Origin: Salinigranum salinum
GTDB taxonomy: Archaea; Halobacteriota; Halobacteria; Halobacteriales; Haloferacaceae
NCBI RefSeq assembly: GCF_009176545.1
Contig: NZ_VTOJ01000001.1
Coordinates: 558,001-622,000 of the forward strand
Direction of reading: 5' to 3'
DNA length: 64,000 nt
Position numbers and translations under genes: made by a program. This document shows positions 9,168 through 18,667 of the stretch, piece after piece (position 1 is the stretch's first letter; each line of letters opens with the position of its first letter). The notes under the pieces are model-generated. The model did not search any database, had not been told where the DNA came from, and was given only the letters and a program-made list of their open reading frames with translations.

Positions 9168-10220
9168 TCAGTCACCCGCCGCCTGCTTGTCGACCCCTTC
9201 GAGGTCGGCACCGCCGACCGACGATCGCAGGGAGTCCATCCCGTCGAATCGGTCGACGCCGAAGTTCTCCCGGTACAGCGCTTCGACGCGCTCGAACTCC
9301 TCGTCCGAGAGCGGCGGTGTCTCCGGTGCCCGCGCCCACTCGGTCACGTCGTCCTCGGTGCGGAACGTGGGCGTCACGGCGGCGACCTCGTCGTGGGCGA
9401 GGAGCCACTGGATCGACGCCTGCGCCATCGTCCGGTCGCCGTCCCGCTCGAGGAACCGCAGCGATTCGAGCTTCTCCCAGCCGGTCTCGTACCACTCCGT
9501 TGGCCGGTGGGCACGGTGGTCACCCTTCCCCAGCTCCGTGTCGGGCGTCACCTGCTCGTTCAGGAGTCCCGAGGAGTGTGGGACCCGGGCGACGATGGAA
9601 GTGTCGGCGTCGTGTTCGCGGATGGTCTCGACGAAGTGCCGGCCCGGTGTCTGCTCGAACACGTTGAACACCGTCTGGATCGCGTCGAAGTCGAGTTCGA
9701 CCGCGCGGTCGCCCTCGGCGAGCCAGCCGATGGAGGGGCCGAGCGCCCAGCCGAGCGCCTCCACTTTCCCCTCCTCACGGAGCTCCTCGAGCGTCTCCAT
9801 CACGTCCGGGGTGACCTCGTCGACGTTCGCGTTGTGCAGCTGGAGGAAGTCGACGTACTCCGTCCCGAGCCGGTCGAGCGAGCGGTCGACCGCCGTGCGG
9901 ATCCACTCCGGCGTCACCTTCTTCGGGAGTTCGCCGTGACCCGCCTGGGGGTTGTTGTAGAAGTCGTAGCCGATCTTCGTCGCGAGCGTCACCTCGTCGC
10001 GTCGCCCCTCGAGCGCCCGCCCGACGAGTTTCTCGCTCTCGCCGTGGCCGTAGACGTCGCCGGTGTCGACGTACGTGATGCCGCAGTCGAGCGCGTGGTG
10101 GACCAGATCGATCGCCTGTTCCTCCGTGCGGTCGCCCCACCAGTCGGTGCCGACGACCCACGCGCCGAAGCCGACTTCGGAGACCTCGACCCCGGAGTCA
10201 CCGAGTTCGCGGTAGTTCAT
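9168..10220 (-). CDS. Aldo/keto reductase
   Basis: A 350-aa NADP(H)-dependent oxidoreductase of the AKR superfamily. The TIM-barrel hallmarks are present: N-terminal MNYRELGDSGVEVSEVGFG, the catalytic Asp and Tyr in YVDTGDVYGHGESE, the Lys in LATKIGYD, and a His in LQLHN. The long variant with C-terminal EALYRENFGVDRF resembles the subfamily of potassium-channel-beta-like reductases. The substrate cannot be inferred. Start at MNYREL removes a 30-residue upstream extension that shows no family similarity. Confidence 0.9.
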   Translation of the reverse strand: MNYRELGDSGVEVSEVGFGAWVVGTDWWGDRTEEQAIDLVHHALDCGITYVDTGDVYGHGESEKLVGRALEGRRDEVTLATKIGYDFYNNPQAGHGELPKKVTPEWIRTAVDRSLDRLGTEYVDFLQLHNANVDEVTPDVMETLEELREEGKVEALGWALGPSIGWLAEGDRAVELDFDAIQTVFNVFEQTPGRHFVETIREHDADTSIVARVPHSSGLLNEQVTPDTELGKGDHRAHRPTEWYETGWEKLESLRFLERDGDRTMAQASIQWLLAHDEVAAVTPTFRTEDDVTEWARAPETPPLSDEEFERVEALYRENFGVDRFDGMDSLRSSVGGADLEGVDKQAAGD

Positions 10221-10306
10221 GTCTCGGTCTGGGGGTTCCGGCGACTTATACCGTCCGCTGTCTCCCGGCACGTGGGACGGTCGATAGCTCACTCGAGTCG
10301 CGGTCC

Positions 10307-10558
10307 TCACTCGAGTCTCGTCCCGTCGCGCGGACAGTAGTCGTACGCCTCGTCGGTCGTCTCGAACCCGCAGACCGGGCAGGTCCCGAGGTCGACCGCT
10401 TCGTCGCGTGCGTCACGACCCGCCCTCCGGAACAGGAACGGGACGAACGGGACGAACAGGAAGAACGCGAGCGTGTCGAACACCCACCAGAGGGCGACGC
10501 TGAGGAGGAGGCTGGCGACCAGTCCGACCAGCGCGGTGAGCGCGCGGGAGCCGACCAT
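10307..10558 (-). CDS. Small membrane protein with C-terminal zinc ribbon
   Basis: An 83-aa protein: two closely spaced hydrophobic segments (about 5-22 and 26-45), a basic turn (FRRAGRDARDE), then a rubredoxin-like zinc ribbon with CPVC and a single distal Cys in YDYCPRDG. Such ribbon-anchored membrane proteins are frequent in haloarchaea and of unknown role. Start ATG gives MVGSRALTAL; the longer frame upstream is Arg-rich and unlikely. It sits in the same direction as the aldo/keto reductase, about 85 bp upstream of it. Confidence 0.66.
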   Translation of the reverse strand: MVGSRALTALVGLVASLLLSVALWWVFDTLAFFLFVPFVPFLFRRAGRDARDEAVDLGTCPVCGFETTDEAYDYCPRDGTRLE

Positions 10559-10704
10559 ACCGATCGGACGTGGTCGAGGGGCAAAAATACCGACCAGCAG
10601 TGGCCGAAAGCGAACGGAACGGTGAGTGCCGTCACCGACCCCCGACGGGGAACTGCGACAGCCGCGACTCAGTGCCACCACAAGTCGGAGCCGCAGCCGG
10701 TCTG

Positions 10705-11130
10705 CTAGAACGCGATGTACGGCTCTTCGTCCGCGCCCTCTCTGCGGATCTCGACGAGGAGTTCGTCGCCCGGTCCCTCGCCGGCACAGTCCGGGTAGAA
10801 CAGGTAGTCCGCCCGGACCGACCGGTCGTCGTTCAGGTGTGCCCGGACGACGAGCTTCCGACTCTCCACCGCGTCGACCCGCCGCACCGCCGAGGCCGCA
10901 CCGTCGTCGGGCGGGGGAAGCTGGTATTCCTCGTGTAACACGACCGACTCGCTCCGTTCGCTTCCTCCCGCCCGGAGGAGTTCGAGGTCCAGCCGGTGTG
11001 GGGCGGCGTCGAAGTTCAACAGCGTCAGCGTGAGTCGCGGCCCGACGAACGGCAGGTTCGCACAGCCGGCGAGCGTCGACAGGCCGACGCTCCCCCCGAG
11101 CGCGAGGATCGATCGACGAGTGAGAGCCAT
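10705..11130 (-). CDS. Twin-arginine lipoprotein, small beta-rich domain
   Basis: A 141-aa secreted lipoprotein. The N terminus has a Tat-like motif ([10 protein letters not shown]) and a lipobox LAGC, so it is likely exported folded and lipid-anchored at the outer face of the membrane. The mature part alternates short strands ([29 protein letters not shown]) and ends [14 protein letters not shown]. It resembles the 149-aa lipoprotein at 18135-18584 in size, signal, strand pattern and paired residues, so the two are probably paralogues. Function unknown. It is divergent from the GH32 gene, sharing a 183-bp intergenic space. Confidence 0.74.
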   Translation of the reverse strand: MALTRRSILALGGSVGLSTLAGCANLPFVGPRLTLTLLNFDAAPHRLDLELLRAGGSERSESVVLHEEYQLPPPDDGAASAVRRVDAVESRKLVVRAHLNDDRSVRADYLFYPDCAGEGPGDELLVEIRREGADEEPYIAF

Positions 11131-11313
11131 CTCACTCGAGCCGTGTCCCGGTGTCGGGTTGTAACTGGTGGATCGTCGGTGGCCTCCCGACCCCCGACGA
11201 TGCGAGGGGCCAACGCGTTGCGGTCCAGTCCCGCATCCACCTCCCGTTCGCGTCTCCGACGGACGCCCGCGTCGAGAGGAGCGTTTTTGCGTCCCCTCCA
11301 CGGAGACGACGCC

Positions 11314-13587
11314 ATGGATCTGCACGGACTCCGGATCGCGACTCTCTCACTCGGGGAGCCGACGCCGGAGCAGGTGGCGGCGTACGACTCGCTCGCAGCC
11401 GTGGGCGGAGTCGACCACGTCGACCTCGCGGCGGTCGCCGCCGCCGAGGTCACGCTCGCCGACTACGACGTCCTGTGGTGGCACCGCGACCGCCCGCTCG
11501 ACTGGGACGCCGACGACGGATCGACGCTCGCCACCTGTGCCGACCCGATCGGCACCTACCTCGACGATGGCGGTGGGCTCCTGTTGACGCTCCACGCGCT
11601 CTCGGCCGTCTCCGCGTTGGGAATCGATCCCGTTCCCCCCGACGCGACCGGCCACGAGACCGCGCCGGCACAGGTGGGCTACCTCGCCAAGGCGGTCCAC
11701 CGCGACCACCCCGCGTTCGAGACGTTCGGAGCCGCCGCCGGCGACCTCCGCGTCTACACCCGCGCCGCGGACGCCGACACGGCGTTCGCCCGGTACGAGC
11801 GCGTCCTCCCCGAACGCGGGACGGTCCTCGCGGCGGGGCTCCGCGGCGACGACTACCTCGTCGGGCAGAAACCGCTCGTCGAGTGGCAGGTCGGCGCCGG
11901 CTCCGTGGTCGGCGCGGGCGTCGGTCTCTCGTTCGCTCACGCCCGCGACTACGAGTGTGCGGCGAACCAGGAACGGCTGGTCGGCAACCTCCTCGTCGCG
12001 CTCGGGGGGAACCGGCTCCCCGCGTTCACCGACCGTCCCACGACGGCGGCGGGGTTCGAGCGCCTCCGGGCGACGTTCGCCGACGACCACCACCGTCCCC
12101 GATACCACTTCTGCCCACCGGCGAACTGGCTGAACGATCCAAACGGGCTCATCCACCACGACGGCACGTACCACCTCTTCTACCAGTACAACCCCGGCGG
12201 CCCGAACCACGGGACGATCCACTGGGGCCACGCGACGAGCGACGACCTCGTCCACTGGACGGACGAACCGGTCGCACTGACGCCCGACGCCGACGGGCCC
12301 GACCGGGACGGCTGCTGGTCGGGGTGTGCCGTCGACGACGACGGGACGCCGACCCTCCTCTACACGGGCGGGCGGGGACGCGACCAGTTGCCCTGTCTCG
12401 CGACGGCGGCGACGGACGACCTCCGGGCGTGGCGGAAACACGACGACAACCCCGTCATCGAGGCCGCGCCGACCGACCTCTCGATCCTCGGCACCGACCA
12501 CTGGGACGCGGAGTTCCGCGACCACTGCGTCTGGCGCGAAGAGGGGACGTGGTACCACCTCATCGGCTCCGGCGTGACCGACGTCGGCGGCACCGCCCTC
12601 CTCTATCGAGGCGACCGCCTCGACGAGTGGGAGTACGTCGGTCCCCTGCTCACGGGCGACTGGGAGGGTGCTGGTCCGGTGTGGGAGTGCCCCGAACTGC
12701 TCGACTTCGGCGAGAAACAGCTCCTGCACGTCTCGAACTACTCGGAGGTGCCGTACTTCCTCGGCGAGGCCGACCTCACGAGCCCGGGCTTCCTCGTCGA
12801 GGAACACGCCCTGCTGGATTACGGCGACTTCTACGCGCCGCAGACGATGCGCGACGCCGACGGGCGGAACCTCGTGTGGGCGTGGGTGCCCGAGGCCCGC
12901 GGCGTCGAGGCGCAGTGGCACGCCGGCTGGTCGGGGTTGCTCACCCTCCCTCGGGTCGTCGACCTAGGCGACGAGGGACGCCTCCGCCAGCGCCCGGCGC
13001 CCGAACTCGCGGCACTCCGGGGCGACGGCGAGAGCGAGACAGTCGCCCTCGCGGCCGACGAGCGGACGTCGCTGCCGCTGTCGGGCAACGCCTACGAACT
13101 CGATCTGACGCTCCGGGTCGAGGCGGGTGCGACGGTCGAACTCGTGCTGTTCGAGTCGCCGGCGCGGACCGAACGGACCGTCGTCCGGTGGATTCCCGGT
13201 GCGGACGAAGCCGAGGGGGAGATCGTCGTCGACCGCTCGCGGAGCGGCCACGGCCACGAGGACGAAGAGCGCGACCAGCGCATGCCGCTCGGCCGCGTGA
13301 CGCGGACCGACGAAGCCGTCGACGAACAGCCGTCCGTCGCCGACGGTGGGTCACCGGACGAGCCACTCGAACGAGGGACGACGGCCGCCGCCGAGTCGGG
13401 GAGGCGCGAACTGTCGCTCCGGGTCTTCGTCGACGGCTCCGTGGTCGAACTGTTCGCGAACGAGTCACGCTGTCTGACCTCACGCGTCTACCCGACCCGA
13501 CCGGACGCCGACGGCGTCGCGCTCGTCGCCCGCGACGGTCCGGCGACGGTCGACGTCGATGCGTGGGAACTGGACGGGGCGTTCTGA
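11314..13587 (+). CDS. GH32 fructan/sucrose hydrolase with N-terminal amidotransferase-like domain
   Basis: A 757-aa glycoside hydrolase of family 32, which splits fructose from sucrose or fructans. The five-bladed propeller spans about 260-580: nucleophile D275 in NWLNDPNG, transition-state Asp D403 in FRDHCVW, and acid/base E458 in WECPELL. A C-terminal beta-sandwich ends with [17 protein letters not shown], typical of the family, interrupted by an acidic insert near 640-690. Residues 1-245 are an extra class I glutamine-amidotransferase/ThuA-like domain ([20 protein letters not shown]). No signal peptide is visible, implying an intracellular enzyme. It converges on the GH68 gene, 19 bp apart. 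Confidence 0.92.
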   Translation: MDLHGLRIATLSLGEPTPEQVAAYDSLAAVGGVDHVDLAAVAAAEVTLADYDVLWWHRDRPLDWDADDGSTLATCADPIGTYLDDGGGLLLTLHALSAVSALGIDPVPPDATGHETAPAQVGYLAKAVHRDHPAFETFGAAAGDLRVYTRAADADTAFARYERVLPERGTVLAAGLRGDDYLVGQKPLVEWQVGAGSVVGAGVGLSFAHARDYECAANQERLVGNLLVALGGNRLPAFTDRPTTAAGFERLRATFADDHHRPRYHFCPPANWLNDPNGLIHHDGTYHLFYQYNPGGPNHGTIHWGHATSDDLVHWTDEPVALTPDADGPDRDGCWSGCAVDDDGTPTLLYTGGRGRDQLPCLATAATDDLRAWRKHDDNPVIEAAPTDLSILGTDHWDAEFRDHCVWREEGTWYHLIGSGVTDVGGTALLYRGDRLDEWEYVGPLLTGDWEGAGPVWECPELLDFGEKQLLHVSNYSEVPYFLGEADLTSPGFLVEEHALLDYGDFYAPQTMRDADGRNLVWAWVPEARGVEAQWHAGWSGLLTLPRVVDLGDEGRLRQRPAPELAALRGDGESETVALAADERTSLPLSGNAYELDLTLRVEAGATVELVLFESPARTERTVVRWIPGADEAEGEIVVDRSRSGHGHEDEERDQRMPLGRVTRTDEAVDEQPSVADGGSPDEPLERGTTAAAESGRRELSLRVFVDGSVVELFANESRCLTSRVYPTRPDADGVALVARDGPATVDVDAWELDGAF

Positions 13588-13606
13588 CTGCTGACTGCCC
13601 GGCGAC

Positions 13607-14920
13607 TCAGTGGCCGTAGCCGCCACGGTCGCGGTCGTGACCGCCGCGGAGCCGGCCGATCCGTTCGTCGATCGTCTCGGGCAGCTCCTCGTCTCTCGTC
13701 GGGAGGTGGCCGTGGTCGAGCGTCCCGCGGATCCACGTCTCGTGCCCGTCGACGCCCAGGCGGACCGTGGGTGCGAGCGTCCCGCCGAAGCGCCGGAACT
13801 GCTCGGGTTCGGGGAACAGGCCCACGTCGTCGAGGCTGGGTCGGTCGTAGTCGTAGTAGTTGAAGAAGGAGGTGACGAGGATCTCGTCGCGGTGGCCGTA
13901 CGCCAGCCACGAGTACGCCTGGAACGGGGCGTTGGCGGGGTTGGTGAGGACGAGCCCCGAGCCGTTGAGCGGCTCGTACTCGCCGAACAGGGCGTCGGCA
14001 GCGAACCCGTACAGGGCGTCGTAGCCGTCGAGGCCCGGCGCGAACGTGTGCTTGTGACTGGCGATAAACAGGTAGTACGTGCCGTCGCGGTAGACGACGT
14101 GCGGCCGTTCGAGTTCCTGGTTGACGCAGACGCCGTCGATCAGTGGCGGCAGGAGCTCGCACGCTGTCGGCTCGTCGTGCGCGGCCCGGGCGATCCCGAC
14201 GGAGCCGTTGAACTCCTGCTGGACCGGGTCGCCATCGCACGCCTCGGACCCCTCGGGGACCGGGGTGTTGCCCTCAAACAGGACGTACGCCTCGCCCGTC
14301 TCGGGGTCCTCGAAGTACCACGGGTCGCGGAACGTGTAGATCATCCCTCTCGATTGCTCCTCGCGTTCGTACCACTCGCCGTCGGGACGGGCGAGGGTGT
14401 CGTGCGTCCACGGCCCCTCGAAGCTGACGCCGTCGTCTTCGTCGACGACGAGCGACCCGCCGTGGGCGACCGCGAGGCGCTGGGTGTACGAGAGTTCGTC
14501 CTCGCCGCGGCTGCCGGCGGCGGTGTAGTACAGCGACACTGCCCCCGTCGAGGGATCGTAGATAGCCGACCCGGCCCACTGTCGCGAGCCGAGCGGGTCG
14601 GTGTCGCCGAAGACGCGACCGCCGGGCGTCCACTGTCTCCCGTCGGTCGAGTAGTAAAAACGGTGCGTGGCGACGTCGTGTCGTTTCCCGGGGAGGAGGT
14701 CGTTCGGGGCCGACAGCGCGACGATGACGCGGTAGCCGTTGACCTCGGCGATCTCCCCGCCGGGCGTGCGGAGCAGCCAGGTGTCCCAGATATGGTTGTC
14801 GGGGTCGGTCTTCTCGGCGGGCGGGTAGATGATCGGCGCCGTGTTGTCGTCGGTCCGTTCGATCCCGTGGGCGTGTTCTCGCGTCCACGCGGTCGTGTCG
14901 AGAGACGGGCGTTCGCTCAT
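13607..14920 (-). CDS. GH68 fructosyltransferase (levansucrase/inulosucrase type)
   Basis: A 437-aa family 68 enzyme that splits sucrose and transfers fructose to water or to a growing fructan. Catalytic residues visible: nucleophile D46 in HIWDTWLL, transition-state stabiliser D199 in TFRDPWYFED, and acid/base E271 in LERPHVV. The length fits the minimal catalytic domain. There is no signal peptide (it starts MSERPSLDTT), unusual compared with bacterial secreted levansucrases. Levan or inulin specificity cannot be read by eye. With the convergent GH32 it forms a fructan synthesis/breakdown pair; their tail-to-tail layout means separate promoters. Confidence 0.93.
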   Translation of the reverse strand: MSERPSLDTTAWTREHAHGIERTDDNTAPIIYPPAEKTDPDNHIWDTWLLRTPGGEIAEVNGYRVIVALSAPNDLLPGKRHDVATHRFYYSTDGRQWTPGGRVFGDTDPLGSRQWAGSAIYDPSTGAVSLYYTAAGSRGEDELSYTQRLAVAHGGSLVVDEDDGVSFEGPWTHDTLARPDGEWYEREEQSRGMIYTFRDPWYFEDPETGEAYVLFEGNTPVPEGSEACDGDPVQQEFNGSVGIARAAHDEPTACELLPPLIDGVCVNQELERPHVVYRDGTYYLFIASHKHTFAPGLDGYDALYGFAADALFGEYEPLNGSGLVLTNPANAPFQAYSWLAYGHRDEILVTSFFNYYDYDRPSLDDVGLFPEPEQFRRFGGTLAPTVRLGVDGHETWIRGTLDHGHLPTRDEELPETIDERIGRLRGGHDRDRGGYGH

Positions 14921-15044
14921 GCGCTGGTGTGGACGACGCCGACAAAAATACCCCCTGCTCCGGACGGCCGCGGCGACGAGACACGCTCTGACTGGCGGCT
15001 CGCACATCCAAATCCCTATGAGCGCCGCCGGCCAACAGTGATCG

Positions 15045-15953
15045 ATGACAAAGCGTCACGTGTCTCTGCCCCCGATCGCAGAGGACGGAGTCCGGTCTTT
15101 CATCAGTGAGGTGGACGAACGGCTCTCGTCGGACGAGGAGACGTGCGAGGTGGTCGAAGACGTCCTCGTCGACCTGTTCGGCGACCGGGAGGCGTACGAT
15201 CGGTGGCAGTCCGGGGAGTCGATCTCGGCGGCGGAACGTGTTCGCCTGCAGGGGTACGATCCGTGCAACGCGACGCTCGAATCGGAGTACTACGCCGAGA
15301 AGGACGAGGCCGTGTTCAAGCGATCGAAGTACCTCCAGTGGCTCTGGCGGCAGTTCGACGCGACGCCGATGGCCGACAACGTCGCCTTCGCCCTCCGTTT
15401 CAGAGCGATGCTCGCAGAACACCTCTTCGACGAGGTGGGCGAGAACTGCCGCTTCTTCAAGGGGATCACGTTCACTTACGGCCACAACATCTCGATCGGC
15501 GACAACACTGTCGTCCACGACGACGTCCACCTCGACGACCGCGGCCGCCTCACGATCGGCGACCGCGTCTCCATCTCCGACAGTGCGCACGTGTACAGCC
15601 ACGACCACGACGTCGTCGACCAGACCGCGGTCGACAACTACCACACCATCATCGACGACGACGCTCGCGTCACGTACGACTCGATGGTCACTGCGGGCGC
15701 CCGCGTGGGCAAGAACGCCATCGTCGGCGCGAAGGCCATCGTCCGCGGCGACGTCCCCGACCACCACATCGCGGTCGGCTCCCCCGCCAAGAGCGTGAAG
15801 ATCAAACCCGGCTGGGAGGAGGTCGCCGAACCCCTCGACGCCGGCGGCGAGAACCGCAAGGCAGAGCGGCTCATCGACTACGACCTCCCCGACGACCTCG
15901 ACGTCTTCGACGAGTTCGAGCGGGACCTCGGCCCGTCCTCTTCGTCCACGTAG
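15045..15953 (+). CDS. Left-handed beta-helix acyltransferase (maltose O-acetyltransferase-like)
   Basis: A 302-aa acetyl/acyl-CoA-dependent transferase. Residues 1-125 are helical. The hexapeptide-repeat region follows (about 135-250), with the successive turns typical of LacA/Maa enzymes: ISIGDNTVVHDDVHL, LTIGDRVSISDSAHVYSHDHD, and VGKNAIVGAKAIVRGDVPDHHIAVG ending in PAKSVK. The catalytic His is likely in YSHDHD. The long helical N terminus is larger than in bacterial maltose acetyltransferases but common in haloarchaea. A sugar or glycan acceptor is plausible near the fructan genes, but that is inference from position only. Confidence 0.87.
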   Translation: MTKRHVSLPPIAEDGVRSFISEVDERLSSDEETCEVVEDVLVDLFGDREAYDRWQSGESISAAERVRLQGYDPCNATLESEYYAEKDEAVFKRSKYLQWLWRQFDATPMADNVAFALRFRAMLAEHLFDEVGENCRFFKGITFTYGHNISIGDNTVVHDDVHLDDRGRLTIGDRVSISDSAHVYSHDHDVVDQTAVDNYHTIIDDDARVTYDSMVTAGARVGKNAIVGAKAIVRGDVPDHHIAVGSPAKSVKIKPGWEEVAEPLDAGGENRKAERLIDYDLPDDLDVFDEFERDLGPSSSST

Positions 15954-16175
15954 TCGACCTGGTGACCCGCGCCAGCGTGCGGATTCGGCGTGTCGATTCT
16001 CGCCCCCGGTGGACGTCCCCACGTCTCTCGCCCGTCGATCGAGACAGGCGACTGCCCGTTTCGTCGACGAGTCCGTGTTCTCTCCGTCCGCTCTCGGCCG
16101 TTCTCGCGGTTGGGTGGTGCGCTACGCGCCCCTCCGTCCGAAGAATCAAGTGTGTTGACACCATATCTCACGGTG

Positions 16176-16568
16176 ATGGACGTCTGGGGATGGATCGTGG
16201 TGTACGCGGTCGGGCTGACGCTCCTGCAACTGCTCGTCTACCGCTACCTCCTGAACAACGGGGGGTCGCTGACGCGACGCGTCGGCACCCCCTTCGGCGA
16301 CGGCGAGCGCGACGCGTCCGTGCCCAACGGTTCGGGATCCTCGAACTCCTCCGGCTCGAACGGCCCCTCGGGAGCCAGTGACGCCGACGGGGAACGAGGC
16401 CGAGCCCACTCGCGGCGTCGGTACTCGTGGGCGCGTGACGACGTGCACGTCCCCGACCAGGTGGGCGGGACCGATCCGACGAACGCCCGGCGCTGTCCGC
16501 ACTGTGGTGCCGAGAACGAACTCGACGCGACGTTCTCGCGCTGCTGGAACTGCACGCGCGAACTGTGA
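16176..16568 (+). CDS. Membrane-anchored zinc-ribbon protein
   Basis: A 130-aa protein with one N-terminal transmembrane helix (WIVVYAVGLTLLQLLVYRYLL), a long Gly/Ser/Asn-rich flexible linker, and a C-terminal zinc ribbon with CPHC and CWNC knuckles. The linker is compatible with a tethered cytosolic zinc module. The stop codon overlaps the GTG start of the Nmad3-like gene by 4 bp, so the two are translationally coupled. A GTG start 22 bp upstream is out of frame; the ATG is preferred. Function unknown. Confidence 0.68.
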   Translation: MDVWGWIVVYAVGLTLLQLLVYRYLLNNGGSLTRRVGTPFGDGERDASVPNGSGSSNSSGSNGPSGASDADGERGRAHSRRRYSWARDDVHVPDQVGGTDPTNARRCPHCGAENELDATFSRCWNCTREL

Positions 16569-17299
16569 GCCGGGCGCCGCGGGCCATCGCGATCAACGTC
16601 GGCGCGAACACGAACCTCCCCGGCGTTCGCGGCCCGATCTTCCCCGACGGTCGCTTCGAGTACGTCCCGATCCCGGAGCGACGGCCCACGACCGAGACGG
16701 TCCCGACGTACGGCGAGCTCGACGCACGCCTGTCGATCGACCTCCCCGAACGGCTCTTCGACCGCCCGATCCACCTCGACCCGTCGTTCGCCGGCTACCC
16801 GTTCTGCACGACGTACACCTACGGCGACGAACACGCGGTGAAGGCCGGCCCTCTGTCGCGGCTGGAACCCGGGGACTTCCTCCTGTTCTACGCGACGCTG
16901 GACCTCTACGGCGATTCGGACAGTGCGGCCGAGTGGGTCGTCCCGGACTGGGGTGCGTACCTCATCGGCGAGTTCCGGGTCGAACGCGCGGTGACGGGCG
17001 AGGAGTACGAGTCGCTCCCCGCGGCCGACCGGCGTCGGTTCGCGACCAACGCACACGTGCGTCGTGACCCGTTCGACGCGAAGGTGCTCGTCGCGGGCGA
17101 CGACCGCTCACGGCTGTACGACCGTGCGGTCCCCCTCTCGACGCCCGACGGCGGGACGACGGCGAACGAACTCGTGACCGACCTCTCGAACGATTCCGGT
17201 CGGGGGCCGTGGTGGCGCCGCCGCCTGTGGTTCGACGCCGACGCCACCGCCCGGCTCCGCGACCACCTCCGCGACCACCACCGTTCGACCGGAACGTGA
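16565..17299 (+). CDS. Nmad3-like protein (nucleotide-modification-associated domain 3)
   Basis: A 244-aa protein resembling Nmad3, a domain predicted from comparative genomics to take part in modified-nucleotide pathways. Features: an N-terminal strand-turn with INVGANTNLPGVRGPIF, the DGRFEYVPIPE motif, a second conserved block DPSFAGYPFCTTYTYGD, and a glycine-free LEPGDFLLFYATLDLY strand followed by WGAYLIGEF. Starts with GTG, overlapping the stop of the zinc-ribbon gene by 4 bp. Haloarchaeal chromosomes often have it without known phage context, so its substrate here is open. The match is by motif memory, not by a search. Confidence 0.68.
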   Translation: MSRAPRAIAINVGANTNLPGVRGPIFPDGRFEYVPIPERRPTTETVPTYGELDARLSIDLPERLFDRPIHLDPSFAGYPFCTTYTYGDEHAVKAGPLSRLEPGDFLLFYATLDLYGDSDSAAEWVVPDWGAYLIGEFRVERAVTGEEYESLPAADRRRFATNAHVRRDPFDAKVLVAGDDRSRLYDRAVPLSTPDGGTTANELVTDLSNDSGRGPWWRRRLWFDADATARLRDHLRDHHRSTGT

Positions 17300-17363
17300 C
17301 GAAAAACGGGATGTTCTCTCTGATCTGGCGAGCACTTAACTGTCCAGGAAGCGTTCCGTTCGT

Positions 17364-18011
17364 ATGGCACCAACGACGAGCGACGCGTCGCGGGACGACG
17401 ACCGACGGTCGTCCCCGGACGACGAGTTCAGCATCGGACGAGAGACCATCCAGGGCCGCGAGGCACTCGTCCACCGACACCCGGATCGACTGTACGTCGA
17501 GTGGCGCGCCGGTCAGCCCGTCTACTACGGCGTCAGCGTCGGCGACCGACTCAAGGACGCCGACTCCGACGTCTCCTCGCCTCGAATCACCGAGTGGACG
17601 GTGACGGAGATCACCCCCGACCGGATCGTCGGCGAGGCCATCAAGACCGGCGACCGACGCGAGTTCGACCGCGAGCGCGTCGAACGCGGTCTCGTCGTCG
17701 GCAACTACGCGACGAACCTCTCGGACTTCGCACGGGTGGCGGTCCACGCCGTCGGGGACTGGGACGCGTACGATCCCGACACCACCGACGGGACGGTCTA
17801 CCGTGGCCGCCCGTACGTGACGGTCGTCGCCTACGGGAACAACGGCCGGAAGTACGGCCTGCGATACCGGTACGTCACGGACGGAGACGACGAGACGCTG
17901 ACGCTCTGGGAGGAGGACGTCGTCGTGGGGGCACTCGATGCGGAACCCCGCCGGCGACTGTTCGACGCCGTCGAGGCGACGCTCGCCGCCGAGGGGTACA
18001 CGACCGAGTAG
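17364..18011 (+). CDS. Haloarchaeal conserved hypothetical protein
   Basis: A 215-aa acidic, soluble protein not recognised as any family of known function. It begins with a disordered Asp/Arg/Ser-rich 25 residues, then beta-rich sequence with aromatic-glycine turns (LYVEWRAGQPVYYGVSVGD, WTVTEITPDRIVGEAI), a helical RVAVHAVGDWDAY segment and a strand pair RPYVTVVAYGNNGRKYGLRYRYV. The pattern suggests a small barrel or Tudor-like module repeated twice. No signal peptide, zinc site or catalytic motif. It lies 64 bp after the Nmad3-like gene in the same direction and may be co-transcribed. Confidence 0.65.
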   Translation: MAPTTSDASRDDDRRSSPDDEFSIGRETIQGREALVHRHPDRLYVEWRAGQPVYYGVSVGDRLKDADSDVSSPRITEWTVTEITPDRIVGEAIKTGDRREFDRERVERGLVVGNYATNLSDFARVAVHAVGDWDAYDPDTTDGTVYRGRPYVTVVAYGNNGRKYGLRYRYVTDGDDETLTLWEEDVVVGALDAEPRRRLFDAVEATLAAEGYTTE

Positions 18012-18134
18012 CCGCCGGTCACGCTCGTCGACTGCTCTCTCCCGGTGTCCGATCTCTCCGTCTCCGCGATACGTATCAGAGGAGGTGAATTTGTCTGACG
18101 TAGACTTATCTCGGAACGACGTAGAGGTGTACGT

Positions 18135-18584
18135 ATGACAGAGCGAGTGAGCCGCCGCCGCCTGCTCGCGGGCGTCGGAACGCTCGGGCTGAGCGCGCTC
18201 GCGGGGTGTGGCTCGGCCGCCGGGTCGTCCACCTCGCGTCTCGCGTACGTCCGGGTCGCGAACTGGCACGCCGAACCGCACACCGTCCACGTCCTCGTCG
18301 AGCGCGACGGGGAACTCGTCCACTGGTCGTCGCACGACCTCGCCGCGCGGGACGGGCAGATCACGACCCAGCCGCTGGATCGGACCTGGGCCGACGCCGA
18401 AGCCGAGTTCGTCGTTCGCGTCCGCCTCGACGACGGGACGACGTGGAAGGTGTTCGACCTCGCGAGCCGCGAGGGCGACTGCTACGGCGTCGAGGCCAGG
18501 GTCGACGAACAGGGCTCGATCGGCGTCTGGTACGAACAGTCGCCCCGACAGTGCCGGACCGCGACCGACCAGTCCACCGACTGA
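18135..18584 (+). CDS. Twin-arginine lipoprotein, small beta-rich domain
   Basis: A 149-aa secreted lipoprotein with the Tat motif SRRRLLAGVG and lipobox LAGC. The mature part opens LAYVRVANWHAEPHTVHVLVE and continues with strand-rich sequence containing VRVRLDDGTTWKV; three Cys after the lipobox (one in the middle, one near the C terminus) could form a disulfide outside the cell. It parallels the lipoprotein at 10705-11130 in layout (N-terminal VANWH / LNFDAAPHR motifs, VVRVRLDD / [10 protein letters not shown] motifs). Function unknown. A TATA-like GACTTATCT is about 30 bp upstream of the ATG. Confidence 0.74.
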   Translation: MTERVSRRRLLAGVGTLGLSALAGCGSAAGSSTSRLAYVRVANWHAEPHTVHVLVERDGELVHWSSHDLAARDGQITTQPLDRTWADAEAEFVVRVRLDDGTTWKVFDLASREGDCYGVEARVDEQGSIGVWYEQSPRQCRTATDQSTD

Positions 18585-18667
18585 GGCGACCGACTCCCCG
18601 CCGACGCCCTCCGTCCTCCTCACTACCGACCGACAGATTCCTGCTCGTGTCCGCCCTCCATCCTCGC

